From IMG/VR virus record IMGVR_UViG_3300025913_000025, positions 43,420 to 107,419 of that record: a stretch of DNA of 64,000 nt. One strand, 5' to 3'. Of the stretch, positions 9,670 to 17,994 are shown one piece after another (the first letter of the stretch is position 1; the number at the start of each line of letters is the position of its first letter). This DNA comes from a virus. A model generated the notes under the pieces. It was not told where the DNA came from and did not search any database. It saw only the letters and a list, made by a program, of their open reading frames with translations. The position numbers were made by a program, and so were the translations under genes.

Positions 9670-11379
9670 GTGAACATTACAGTTCGGCGCGGAAAACGGC
9701 AACGCTCGTCGATACAATCGACGCCATTCACGGTTGAAGTGTCCGTGGAGGTTCCGGGCCGGACCATCATCACCGGGGTCCCTCCGGCGCCGGTGCGAAG
9801 GCACGGCTCGACCAGGTCGTTGCGGAACAAGATCGGGCCCCTCGTCACCCCGACGACTCCGCCGAGAATCATTCTCAATCCAGCTCGCAAGCAAAAGCCG
9901 GCCGCGCCGATCGCGCGGATCGTCAGAACTCCGTGGCCAAACGTCACGCCGATTCCCGCCAGCGCCAAGCCAATCCCGCTATTCGTTCGGGCGATCGCGC
10001 GACCGCTTCGCCCGGGACGGACGGCGACCACGCTGATCACGCGGCGGGATCACGGCAACGGATGGCCGAGTCCGCAACCGATCATCGCCAGGCGTCACAC
10101 GGCTCGACGGCGTGTCGGCAAAGCAACGGTCGTCTCGAGTCCGGGGACGCCCTATCCGTTCACGCGCGCGGTTATCGGGAGGCTAGCCAAGCACAAGCCG
10201 TTCAGGCGAACGATCCAGGTCCTCAAATCGACGTTCTTCCCGACAACCCAGCTCCCGAAGATCACGATCGGCAGCCGGCCAGCGCGACCGCGGAAGCATG
10301 GCAGGATCGCAAACGTCGTCAATCCCCGCGTCTTCTACGCCGCGATTAGCCGGCCGACAGTCATTGTCGGTACCCGGGCGATCGGCAAACGCCGCGTCGG
10401 TGCGGCGAGCTTCCATCGCTCGCGCGGAGTGCCGACGTTCCGGCCGAACCTATCTGTGTTCAAGGCGCAGCCCCACGGCAAGCCAGCCAAGCCTCCGGTT
10501 GTGCTCAAGACCAAGCGACATAGCGAGTATCCCGTGAAGCCCAAGAGCTTCTCGGTTGCACCTCGACCAGCCAGGAAGCCGATCGGCTCGAGCCTGCTCC
10601 AGTCCGCGAAGGGCGGCCAGGTTGGACCTTTGACCAGGCCGACGCCAATCGTGCGAGCGCGACCGGCGCCGCTCCCGCTCCGCGGCCGAGCACGGATCCT
10701 CAAGGGTGGCCAGAATATCGCGGCCCAGACTCCAATCCCGTCCAGGCTCAGCTTTCATCGAGCGAAGCCGAAGCTCCGGCGCGGTAGCGCGCTCTCGACG
10801 TTCACCCGCGGTCCTTCTCCGCTCGGGATGAACCCGCGACCGCGCCACGTGATCGGAGTTCGTCCGGCTGAGAAGCGCAAGGTCGGCAAGGCCACAGTTC
10901 CCGTCTCGACACCCCTCGGAGCGGCGGGAATGGCGATCAGTCTTCCCAACGCGATGGCGGTCTGGTTACTCCAGCAACCGGCGTTCGTGAACGCGTTCGC
11001 CTGGGATGCGCTGACACACGACTGCGTTTCAGCGGATTGGGACGATCCGGGAGACGCGTATCCCTACTTCGTCTACCGCGAACCGCTCGGCCATCGAGAT
11101 TACATTTCGGACGGAAGCTTCGAAGAAGACGGACAGATTGAAATCGCTGTCTTGCATCCGGAGAAGGAGACGGCGCGGGTGCTGGGTACGATCGTGGGAA
11201 GCATTTTGAAGGACGCTCCGTTAGAATTTCTGGGGGGATCCGTCTTCTACTTTCGTTGGGTCAACCCCGGATTCCCTCCAGTCGCAGAGCCAGGAACCCA
11301 GCAAAACACGTGGGTTTGGCGACGGGTTCTCATCTTTGAGTACAAGATTGACGGGTATGATTTGCCCGTTCTCACATAA
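9670..11379 (+). CDS. tail terminator-like domain fused to a long basic Pro-rich region
   Basis: 569 residues from GTG. The last ~150 residues (from MAVWLLQQPAFVNAF) resemble DUF3168 tail-completion proteins, which cap the tail tube: small helix start, YPYFVYREPLGHRDYISDG, then strands, helix and strand. The first ~410 residues are strongly basic and Pro/Arg/Lys-rich with degenerate repeats such as RRRVGKATVVSS, GKRRVGAASFHRS and EKRKVGKATVPVS. Such a tail is not usual for this family, whose members are near 130-150 residues. The basic part may bind DNA or a surface, or be cut off; its role is unknown. Confidence 0.6.
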   Translation: MNITVRRGKRQRSSIQSTPFTVEVSVEVPGRTIITGVPPAPVRRHGSTRSLRNKIGPLVTPTTPPRIILNPARKQKPAAPIARIVRTPWPNVTPIPASAKPIPLFVRAIARPLRPGRTATTLITRRDHGNGWPSPQPIIARRHTARRRVGKATVVSSPGTPYPFTRAVIGRLAKHKPFRRTIQVLKSTFFPTTQLPKITIGSRPARPRKHGRIANVVNPRVFYAAISRPTVIVGTRAIGKRRVGAASFHRSRGVPTFRPNLSVFKAQPHGKPAKPPVVLKTKRHSEYPVKPKSFSVAPRPARKPIGSSLLQSAKGGQVGPLTRPTPIVRARPAPLPLRGRARILKGGQNIAAQTPIPSRLSFHRAKPKLRRGSALSTFTRGPSPLGMNPRPRHVIGVRPAEKRKVGKATVPVSTPLGAAGMAISLPNAMAVWLLQQPAFVNAFAWDALTHDCVSADWDDPGDAYPYFVYREPLGHRDYISDGSFEEDGQIEIAVLHPEKETARVLGTIVGSILKDAPLEFLGGSVFYFRWVNPGFPPVAEPGTQQNTWVWRRVLIFEYKIDGYDLPVLT

Positions 11380-11390
11380 AGGGGCGGTCG

Positions 11391-11798
11391 ATGGCTAACA
11401 AGCTTACCGGCAAGGCGTCTTACGTCTTGCTCAACAACACCCAGATCCCGATCACGAAATACTCGCCGAAGGTGACGCGGACCCTCGCCGACTCCACCGA
11501 CTCGACGGATTATGACGCCACCATCGACATGATCAATATGTCCCAGCTCCCGGTCACGTTGAGCCAGGAGCTCTCCGTCGAAGGGAAATGGAACCTCGCG
11601 AACACGAATCAGGCGCTCTTGACGATGTGCTACAGCGGCATCACTGCCGTCCCCGTCGTCCTCGGATTGAACGCTGGTGCGCTGTTCGGCAGCGGTCTCT
11701 TCGATATGTCGGACTTCAGCGCCGACTCGCCGATCAACGATACGATCACGTTTACATGTACGTTGCGCAGCAACGGGAAATTCACTCCGGGAAGCTAA
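11391..11798 (+). CDS. major tail tube protein (putative)
   Basis: 135 residues with a GGGGCGG ribosome site. The all-beta pattern, place between a tail terminator-like gene and the tail chaperone, and Thr/Asp-rich strands (DSTDSTDYDATIDMI, SPINDTITFTCTLRS) fit a siphovirus tail tube subunit. The length is at the short end for the family. Identity rests on synteny more than on motif. Confidence 0.6.
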   Translation: MANKLTGKASYVLLNNTQIPITKYSPKVTRTLADSTDSTDYDATIDMINMSQLPVTLSQELSVEGKWNLANTNQALLTMCYSGITAVPVVLGLNAGALFGSGLFDMSDFSADSPINDTITFTCTLRSNGKFTPGS

Positions 11799-12715
11799 TC
11801 CTGTTGGCGCGAGTTTACTCGAAGGAACTCGCGCCGCCCTTCTTGATCCAACTCATGAAGGTACTTTCGTTGTTCCGAAGGATAGCCCCATTTGAGGTTG
11901 TTAGCGCGGTTGTTGAGCGGACTCGGATCAGGGCAATGTCTCGCTTCCATGCCCTCGGGGCACGGGCCGACAAAAGCCGTCAAAATGACGTGAGACAACT
12001 GAAGCCGACGTTTATATCCATCATCGCGGCGAAGTCTCACCGCAACGTGACCGTTGGTCATCACGGTCAGTTTCACAGGTTTGTGCGTTCCACCAAGAAC
12101 GATACCCGGTTTACGACCGCGCCCTGAACCTTTTTCGCCATAGATCGGATTCCAGTAGGAACGGACTCGGCCGTGTGATGATGCTTCGAATCCTGGCCAT
12201 TCGGGAATCTCAACCCAGCGTTCCTCACTGGCATCGACGTTCTGGAGGAACTGAGTTGCGATAATCGAACGGCCGCCGAGAACGGCCGCCGACTTCTTTC
12301 TTAACGGAGTAACGATCGCTTCTTCAGGAGTCCAGCCGAGTTCGATTCTCTGACGCAAGCTAAGCGCTTTCACCACGCATCGAGGATCTCTCGACCATGC
12401 CTGAAGATGTTTGGTCTCACCGAAGGCCGTAACCAGTCTTAGCTGAGTGTAGTTCGCATACTGTTGAACGCGAGGAATCCAGGTGCAGTTATCTGGCGAG
12501 TATCCCTTCGAGTTGTCTTTTCGCTCGATCGTCAGATCGTCGGCGTACCCGTTTGCTCTGGCCCAATCCAAAAAAGCTTGGCGGCTATTCCGCCATTCAT
12601 CACAGATCGTGAGTCCCTTAGATCCGTACCACCGAAACGATTTGCAGTTTCGATTGCCGCAACGCTGTTTCATTCCATAGTAAATTCCTATGAGTCGATC
12701 GCGAGCGATGGTCAT
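11795..12715 (-). CDS. HNH homing endonuclease with NUMOD4 domain
   Basis: 306 residues. The first ~90 residues (GMKQRCGNRNCKSFRWYGSK, then DLTIERKDNSKGYSPDNCTW) form an HNH-like unit seen in phage proteins. Residues about 165-290 hold NUMOD4 (ERWVEIPEWPGFEASSHGRV) and an HNH_3 core (LSHVILTAFVG ... EARHC ... LNNRANNLKWG). Two nuclease-type units in one chain is notable. It has its own AAAGGGG site and lies opposite the late operon between tail tube and chaperone genes, as typical for a mobile endonuclease. Confidence 0.8.
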   Translation of the reverse strand: MTIARDRLIGIYYGMKQRCGNRNCKSFRWYGSKGLTICDEWRNSRQAFLDWARANGYADDLTIERKDNSKGYSPDNCTWIPRVQQYANYTQLRLVTAFGETKHLQAWSRDPRCVVKALSLRQRIELGWTPEEAIVTPLRKKSAAVLGGRSIIATQFLQNVDASEERWVEIPEWPGFEASSHGRVRSYWNPIYGEKGSGRGRKPGIVLGGTHKPVKLTVMTNGHVAVRLRRDDGYKRRLQLSHVILTAFVGPCPEGMEARHCPDPSPLNNRANNLKWGYPSEQRKYLHELDQEGRREFLRVNSRQQD

Positions 12716-12825
12716 TCGCGTCCCCTTTTGCTTTGAATCAGGATGAGTTTCGAGTATCGTGATACGAACGCCTGGGATCTTAGCACACTGACTACTCTGT
12801 TTGCTACCTTTATTCGGGGTTGCCC

Positions 12826-13383
12826 GTGAACAACGATCTTCCGACGATGAACAGCCAGCCCAAGCCGATCGTGTGCGGGGGTAAGACCTACATGGCCTAC
12901 CCGCTCACGTTCGAGGACATGGGCGAGGTTCAGAACTGGCTCGATGAACAGCAAGAGATTCGCGTTCAGAGCATGCTCGAGCGCGCGGTCGAGCGTGGCG
13001 TCCTCCCTACTGAGATTCTCAAGTACATGGCGCGGAGCGCGATGGACGTTGCCGCGCGGAACCGGTTGATGCTCGGGAGCCAGGAAGCTTCCGAGGCGCT
13101 CGCGAGCCTGGATGGCTCGGTGTTCGTGATGTGGTATTCGATCCACAAGGGCGATCCCACGTTTACGATCGAGGACGCGAAGGCGATCATCAAGGACAAG
13201 CTCGGCCACGAGTTCGCTCAGAAGGTTCAGGAAGTCGCCGATATCGTAGGACCCCAAGACCCAAAATCGACAGCGCCGGAGAGTGGATCACCGACGCCCG
13301 GCGCTGCACCGATATCCCCGTCGACTGGTGGCGACTCTATTCCAAGCTCATCCGCGAGGGCGAGAAGACCCGCCAGCAGATAA
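12826..13383 (+). CDS. tail assembly chaperone, gpG-like short form
   Basis: About 185 residues from GTG (a TTG six bases upstream and an ATG at 12847 are alternatives). It has the phiHK97/lambda gpG pattern: short N-terminal beta part, then helices (GEVQNWLDEQQEIRVQ, LASLDGSVFVMWYSI). Such chaperones coat the tape measure protein during tail assembly and are absent from the virion. The last ~38 residues past the slippery site are Pro/Ser-rich and look like the expected unstructured tail of the in-frame product. Confidence 0.75.
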   Translation: MNNDLPTMNSQPKPIVCGGKTYMAYPLTFEDMGEVQNWLDEQQEIRVQSMLERAVERGVLPTEILKYMARSAMDVAARNRLMLGSQEASEALASLDGSVFVMWYSIHKGDPTFTIEDAKAIIKDKLGHEFAQKVQEVADIVGPQDPKSTAPESGSPTPGAAPISPSTGGDSIPSSSARARRPASR

Positions 13384-13526
13384 GCCAGATGACCATGCAG
13401 GATCTGCGGCTCTTGACGCACGAGACGCCACCGACGGGCATGGGCGGGAAGATTGAGTCTGCGGCTGAACTGTTCGCGGCCTGGGAAAAGAGCAAGGCGG
13501 AGGCGAATTCGTGGCATTCGATCTAG
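12826..13526 (+). CDS. frameshifted tail assembly chaperone, gpGT-like fusion
   Basis: If ribosomes slip -1 at CCCAAAA, reading passes from ...VGPQDPK into IDSAGEWITDARR and continues to 13526. This adds an 87-residue T-like domain (IPVDWWRLYSKLIREGEK, MTMQDLRLLTHE). In lambda the rare GT form recruits tail tube subunits to the tape measure. The T part ends just inside the tape measure start, the usual arrangement. Confidence 0.75.
13260..13306 (+). promoter_or_regulatory. programmed -1 frameshift signal
   Basis: The heptamer C CCA AAA fits the X XXY YYZ rule in the gpG frame. Four bases after it begins a perfect 9-bp stem, CAGCGCCGG at 13271-13279 pairing with CCGGCGCTG at 13298-13306, loop 18. 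Slippery site, short spacer and stable stem together match known -1 signals. Confidence 0.8.
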
Positions 13527-15145
13527 GCTCGGGAGTGATCCGCATCGCGGCGGATATGAAGCCGCTCCTGGCCACGCTCGGCGCGGCCCGCTACCAGCTC
13601 GCGCGGTTCGTCGCTGGCACGCGGACGCTTGCTGAACTCTCGGGGTTCGTTGGCGCCTTCGGGACCGTGGGCGCTGTCTATGCGCTCACCAAAGGGTTCA
13701 TTGACGCCAATCAGGCGGCGGCCCATCTCGAAGAGACAATGAACCGGATCGAGGTTGTATTCGGAAGTTCGGCGCGAGTGATCCTCGAATTCGCGGATCA
13801 AATGGCGGCGAAGTTCGGTTATCTCAAAAAACCGATCCTTGAAGCGGCATCCGCATTCGGTGAGTTCGGCCTAGCGGCCGGAATGACCAAGAAGGAGGCC
13901 GCGCAGTTCTCTCAGGCCATGGCGCGAGCCGCCATCGATGCTCAGAGCTTTTTCGACGTGCCGATTGCGACGGCGACTCAGAAGATTCTTGCGGGTCTGG
14001 CCGGCATGCCGCGCCCGCTCCGCGAATGGGGATCGTTGCTCAACGCGACCCAGGTCAAGCAAGAAGCCCTTCGGCTCGGCCTTGCGAAGACGACAGGTAC
14101 GATCAGCGAACAGGACAAGGTTCTCGCGCGGTCGATCCTGATCCTCAAGGATCTCCAGATCGTCGAGGGAGACGCGGCCCGGACTATCAACAGTACGCAG
14201 CGACTCACCGATTCAGCGATCGGGCGGATTGGGAACGCGTTCACGAATCTTGGAATGGCGCTCAAACCGCTCTGGCACGGGATCATGAAGGGACTTGATA
14301 ACAGCGCACAGGGATTCCAGGCGTTCATCAACCGGAACATGAGTGCCATCACGTCCTGGTCCGAATGGGTCGTGAGTACCGTCTCGAAATTCGTGAGGTT
14401 CTTCCAGCCGGTTTGGAATGCACTCTCGGACGGCTGGAACCGATTCTGGGCAGCGCTAGTTGCTGAGACAAACAAGACGATGGGCGCGATATCTCGAGCA
14501 TTCGGTAAGGAAGGCGAGACTAGCGCGGACATGGTTCACTCCTTAGCCGATGGAGTTACCTATCTCGCCGATGCGGTTATCGGCCTGATCGGAGTCTGGG
14601 GCCAGTTCCGGGAAATGTTCGCCGATACGCTCGTCGTCGGTTTGGACCTTCTTTACGGAATCGCGATTGCCGTCGAAGGAATTGCCTACGCATTCAAGGG
14701 GATAGCCCAATTTATCTCTGATACGATCGAGTTGATCGCGGTCCTCAACAATTCGATCATGGACGTCGTCGAGGCAGTAGGCGAAAAGCTCGTCGGAGTC
14801 GCTCCCAACCTCGATCAATTCCGGATGCAAGAGCGCGACGCAGGGAAGGGCAACAAGAAGGCGAAGCGCCGAGGTATCGGCGAGATTGCAGCCGATGTGA
14901 AGGCGGCTGACTTTGCAAAGGACAACGACGCGCGCCGCGAACTCAATGAGCCGGAGGAAGGCAAGAAGAAGGGTTCGGTCTTCTCCTCCTTCGAGGAGTT
15001 CTACAAGAAGCTCCAGGCGGGATCAGGTGAAAAAATCGCCAAGGAGCAACTCGGTGAACTCAAGGGAGCAAACGAGAACCTCATGGCGATCGTCAATGCC
15101 ATGAAGAATGCCAAGAACCCGATCGCCGTTGCAGGGGGACGTTGA
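13511..15145 (+). CDS. tail tape measure protein
   Basis: 544 residues from GTG inside the end of the T frame. It has the tape-measure character: long Ala-rich helices, a phage minor-tail N-terminal region (ANQAAAHLEETMNRIEVVFG, ILEAASAFGEFGLAAGM), central hydrophobic segments (about residues 345-420), and a charged, Lys-rich C-terminus. It sets tail length and is expelled at infection. It is short for the family, so a short tail is expected. Confidence 0.8.
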   Translation: MAFDLGSGVIRIAADMKPLLATLGAARYQLARFVAGTRTLAELSGFVGAFGTVGAVYALTKGFIDANQAAAHLEETMNRIEVVFGSSARVILEFADQMAAKFGYLKKPILEAASAFGEFGLAAGMTKKEAAQFSQAMARAAIDAQSFFDVPIATATQKILAGLAGMPRPLREWGSLLNATQVKQEALRLGLAKTTGTISEQDKVLARSILILKDLQIVEGDAARTINSTQRLTDSAIGRIGNAFTNLGMALKPLWHGIMKGLDNSAQGFQAFINRNMSAITSWSEWVVSTVSKFVRFFQPVWNALSDGWNRFWAALVAETNKTMGAISRAFGKEGETSADMVHSLADGVTYLADAVIGLIGVWGQFREMFADTLVVGLDLLYGIAIAVEGIAYAFKGIAQFISDTIELIAVLNNSIMDVVEAVGEKLVGVAPNLDQFRMQERDAGKGNKKAKRRGIGEIAADVKAADFAKDNDARRELNEPEEGKKKGSVFSSFEEFYKKLQAGSGEKIAKEQLGELKGANENLMAIVNAMKNAKNPIAVAGGR

Positions 15146-16137
15146 TGCCGCTCCGACTGAACTCCACGACCAGCAAGCCAGCCGGTCCCACGAGCAGCGA
15201 GAATGAGGACTTCAGCCTCGACATCAATGGCGTCACATGCGCAATGGATCTTCGCGGTGGTGGCGACAGCGTCATCACGGAACAGGTCACTCCGGACGGC
15301 CCGCAGGCGCAAGTTATCCTGAAATGCTTTTGGGAGGATCGGTGGAAGCTCATCAAGGCCCTGATGGGATCCAACACACTCGACAACTCGAACACGATCC
15401 AGCGCAAGATTCCATTCGCCTATCCCTCGCGCGAAGGTCTATTCTGCACGGCGATTCCCGAGATCCGCGGGTTGAAGCCTTACCGTGACGACATGGGCGA
15501 TGTCACGGGGATGCCCGGATGGATGGCCTACGAGTTCGCCTATCTCACGGCGATTTTCTCGAAGCCGAGTTACCAGGTCGTCGAGGATGACAGCCCGCAG
15601 GACAACGATCTTTCAGGGAAGACGTTCATCACGACCCGCATTCAGGAATCCGGAGAGACTCTGAGTCCCCAGGGAGGGACTTACTTCTTCACCGAGGGAT
15701 CCCAGTCCGGCCAGCCGGTCAAAGACACGAACATCGGCCTGATCTACACCCGGTTCGAAATCACAATGACCCGGCACTTCATGCCCGTCGTGCCGATTTG
15801 GGACACCCTTGCCTGTCTCGGACGCACGAATCTGAATGGCTTCGATCTCACGATCGGGACATTCTTGCCGGGAACGGTGTTGTTCGCGGGACTGCACATC
15901 GAACCGCGCGCGGAGCCTTCGACCGGCATTGTGCTCTGGGACGTCGATTACAAGTTCCTCGCGAATGCCGCGAACACCTGGAACACGATCCTTGACCGCG
16001 ACGGGAAGTTCTCGAAGATCAACACCGACGTCTCGGGAAATGGAGCGGTCCCGTTCCCGCAGGTCGATTTCACCCGGCTCTTGAGCGATACGATCGCGAC
16101 CGGACCAGATCCCGCTCCGGGACCGGAGCCAGCCTGA
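15145..16137 (+). CDS. tail protein after tape measure (distal tail/baseplate candidate)
   Basis: 330 residues from an ATG that overlaps the tape measure stop (TGATG) with GGGGGA upstream. Mostly beta with a Pro-rich acidic end (GPDPAPGPEPA). Position right after the tape measure suggests a distal tail or tail-tip component. No motif was recognised, so the call rests on synteny. Confidence 0.55.
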   Translation: MPLRLNSTTSKPAGPTSSENEDFSLDINGVTCAMDLRGGGDSVITEQVTPDGPQAQVILKCFWEDRWKLIKALMGSNTLDNSNTIQRKIPFAYPSREGLFCTAIPEIRGLKPYRDDMGDVTGMPGWMAYEFAYLTAIFSKPSYQVVEDDSPQDNDLSGKTFITTRIQESGETLSPQGGTYFFTEGSQSGQPVKDTNIGLIYTRFEITMTRHFMPVVPIWDTLACLGRTNLNGFDLTIGTFLPGTVLFAGLHIEPRAEPSTGIVLWDVDYKFLANAANTWNTILDRDGKFSKINTDVSGNGAVPFPQVDFTRLLSDTIATGPDPAPGPEPA

Positions 16138-16138
16138 A

Positions 16139-16582
16139 ATGCTGGGACGCAACTTCTCACCGATCCGTCCAGGTCAGCAAAGCGGTTCGCCGTCATTCAA
16201 CCGCGCGCTCACGGCCGGCATGCTCAACGCTCCCCGCGCGGAGCTCGAGCGTCTTGGCCGGCTCCGCGGTGGATCGGGCGTTTCGATCCTCGACACGCCA
16301 GGCGGTCCGCAGGTCAACATCGTCACTCCCGGCCAGCTCTACATTCAGCTCACCGGACCGGCGGCGGGCGACGGCGGGTACCCGTGGGCGGAGTTCGTCC
16401 GGGTCTACCAGCAAGGCTATGTCGCGACCGGGCGCACCGGGGGTAACGATCCCGGAGCGGACGGCTATGATCCGGCCTACGAATCTCAGACCGGGGACAC
16501 GACGTTGACGGCGGACGGGACCACCTATCTGGCGAACTACTCCGTAACCTCGGGAAATTGGTTGTTCGACGGCAAGAACTGA
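16139..16582 (+). CDS. tail-tip protein, paralogue of the next gene
   Basis: 147 residues. From residue ~40 it matches the N-terminal part of the next protein: RLGRLRGGSG against WLSRLRGTGN, ILDTPGGPQ against TMDTPQGPL, IQLTGPA...GGYPW against AVLTGPAN..GGYPW, and GADGYDPAYE against GADFFDPTYE. It begins one base after the previous stop. Likely a small structural adaptor; function unknown. Confidence 0.6.
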   Translation: MLGRNFSPIRPGQQSGSPSFNRALTAGMLNAPRAELERLGRLRGGSGVSILDTPGGPQVNIVTPGQLYIQLTGPAAGDGGYPWAEFVRVYQQGYVATGRTGGNDPGADGYDPAYESQTGDTTLTADGTTYLANYSVTSGNWLFDGKN

Positions 16583-16599
16583 AGCGACGGGAGCTCGCC

Positions 16600-17799
16600 T
16601 TGTTCCGTTCCCTGATCCCGCGCCAGCGACCCGGCTATCCGATCAGTTCTGGCGATCTCAACCGGACCGCGCGCCAGGTCGAGTGGCTCTCACGGCTGCG
16701 CGGGACCGGGAACATTCGGACGATGGACACCCCGCAAGGGCCGTTACTCCAGCAGGTCCTTCCGGCGACCATTTACGCCGTGCTTACCGGTCCGGCCAAC
16801 GGGATTGGCGGATATCCTTGGAAGGAAGAGGTACGGCTTCCGGATGGGACATGGATGGAAACGGGGGTCACAGGTACGAACGTGGCCGGCGCGGACTTCT
16901 TCGATCCGACCTACGAGCGACGGACCGGAAGCCTCACCGTTCCCCAGGATGGGCGGCGTTACCTGATGGGGCGCACGCCGTCGAGTGGGGAATGGATGTT
17001 TGCCTACCGGGTGGTGTGCAAGAGTCAAGACACGCTTTGTTTCATCGCTCCCGGATGCGGTCTCGATTCTCAAGCGTCACGGAACATCGTTACAGTTATC
17101 GACGCCGATGGAAATGTAGTTGGTGAGGGAGGTGCGTCGTTTGGAGTATTCGGAGGGCAAGGTGGCTGGCATACCTGCATCGACGGCATTCCGCCCGGAA
17201 CCTACACTGCGACCATTACCTCGAATCAAGGCCCAATTGCAAGCCAAGGATTCGAGTACAAGGCACCGTGTAGCCCACTCACAGTCACGATCCCTGGCTA
17301 TGGTTGCATGTTTGTTCCGTCGTTCCTTACATACACTGGATTCATTGGCGGTGTTCCTGGATTCCTTCCGCCGACCAACGGAACAACTTTCAGTTACCAG
17401 GACACGCCGGCCGACCTTCAAGGATTCGGGATATTCAACGACCTAATCAGTCCGTTCTGCGCGAAATTCCCTGATAAGGTTTGGTGTAGCCCGGTTTATC
17501 CGCCACTCGATCCTACGACATCGCCATGGAGATTCGCGGTCGGTTTTACCGGATGCTTGGCGACTGCGTACCAAGTGTTTACGCGGCGTGTGAACGGGAT
17601 ATTCTGGGTACTCAATACGCCGCAACCACTTGGCGCGTTAGGCGGCGGCGGAAATTCCGTGAATACATGCTTCCCGTTTAGTATCACGGTTCCAATTTCT
17701 GTTCAGCCGTTTGCGTTTTCGTTGACCGGAACTCAAAACAACGACTCGATTCCGTTCGATGGAACGCTGGGCGGAGTCGAAATAGTGGACTGCCCATGA
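16600..17799 (+). CDS. tail-tip protein with paralogous N-domain and Cys-rich C-part
   Basis: 399 residues from TTG with a CGGGAG site; this start aligns MFRSLIPRQRPG with MLGRNFSPIRPG of the previous protein. Residues ~20-135 repeat the previous gene's domain. The rest is beta-rich with regularly spaced cysteines and a carboxypeptidase-regulatory-like segment (VIDADGNVVGEGGAS, GIPPGTYTATI). This suggests a receptor-facing appendage. Confidence 0.6.
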   Translation: MFRSLIPRQRPGYPISSGDLNRTARQVEWLSRLRGTGNIRTMDTPQGPLLQQVLPATIYAVLTGPANGIGGYPWKEEVRLPDGTWMETGVTGTNVAGADFFDPTYERRTGSLTVPQDGRRYLMGRTPSSGEWMFAYRVVCKSQDTLCFIAPGCGLDSQASRNIVTVIDADGNVVGEGGASFGVFGGQGGWHTCIDGIPPGTYTATITSNQGPIASQGFEYKAPCSPLTVTIPGYGCMFVPSFLTYTGFIGGVPGFLPPTNGTTFSYQDTPADLQGFGIFNDLISPFCAKFPDKVWCSPVYPPLDPTTSPWRFAVGFTGCLATAYQVFTRRVNGIFWVLNTPQPLGALGGGGNSVNTCFPFSITVPISVQPFAFSLTGTQNNDSIPFDGTLGGVEIVDCP

Positions 17800-17990
17800 C
17801 TCCTCGATGCTCGCATTGCCCGATCGCTACGAATGCGTTCTGCCCTGGAATGACGGATAAGGCGGTTTGCGGACATTTTGCATCGTTGCCAATACGAGCA
17901 CCACTAACGATGGCAGAGGCCATCGCGATTTGGTGGAAGCAGTCCGAGGCAATATGGCGTGGAGAGCAACCGCGAGGATGTTGCGGTTGA
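17796..17990 (+). CDS. small Cys-rich protein at the end of the tail operon
   Basis: 64 residues, joined to the previous gene by an ATGA overlap. The N-half holds CSHC, C and C in a pattern that could bind zinc or iron (CSHCPIATNAFCPGM, AVCGHF), followed by a Trp-rich helix and a CCG end. Not assigned. Confidence 0.5.
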   Translation: MTPRCSHCPIATNAFCPGMTDKAVCGHFASLPIRAPLTMAEAIAIWWKQSEAIWRGEQPRGCCG

Positions 17991-17994
17991 TCCG

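Noticed and set aside
9619-9894. Longer N-terminus of the minus-strand gene at 9151
   Set aside because: AGGAGGGGG directs the start at 9618, and the extension is Arg-rich antisense of the basic-repeat gene.
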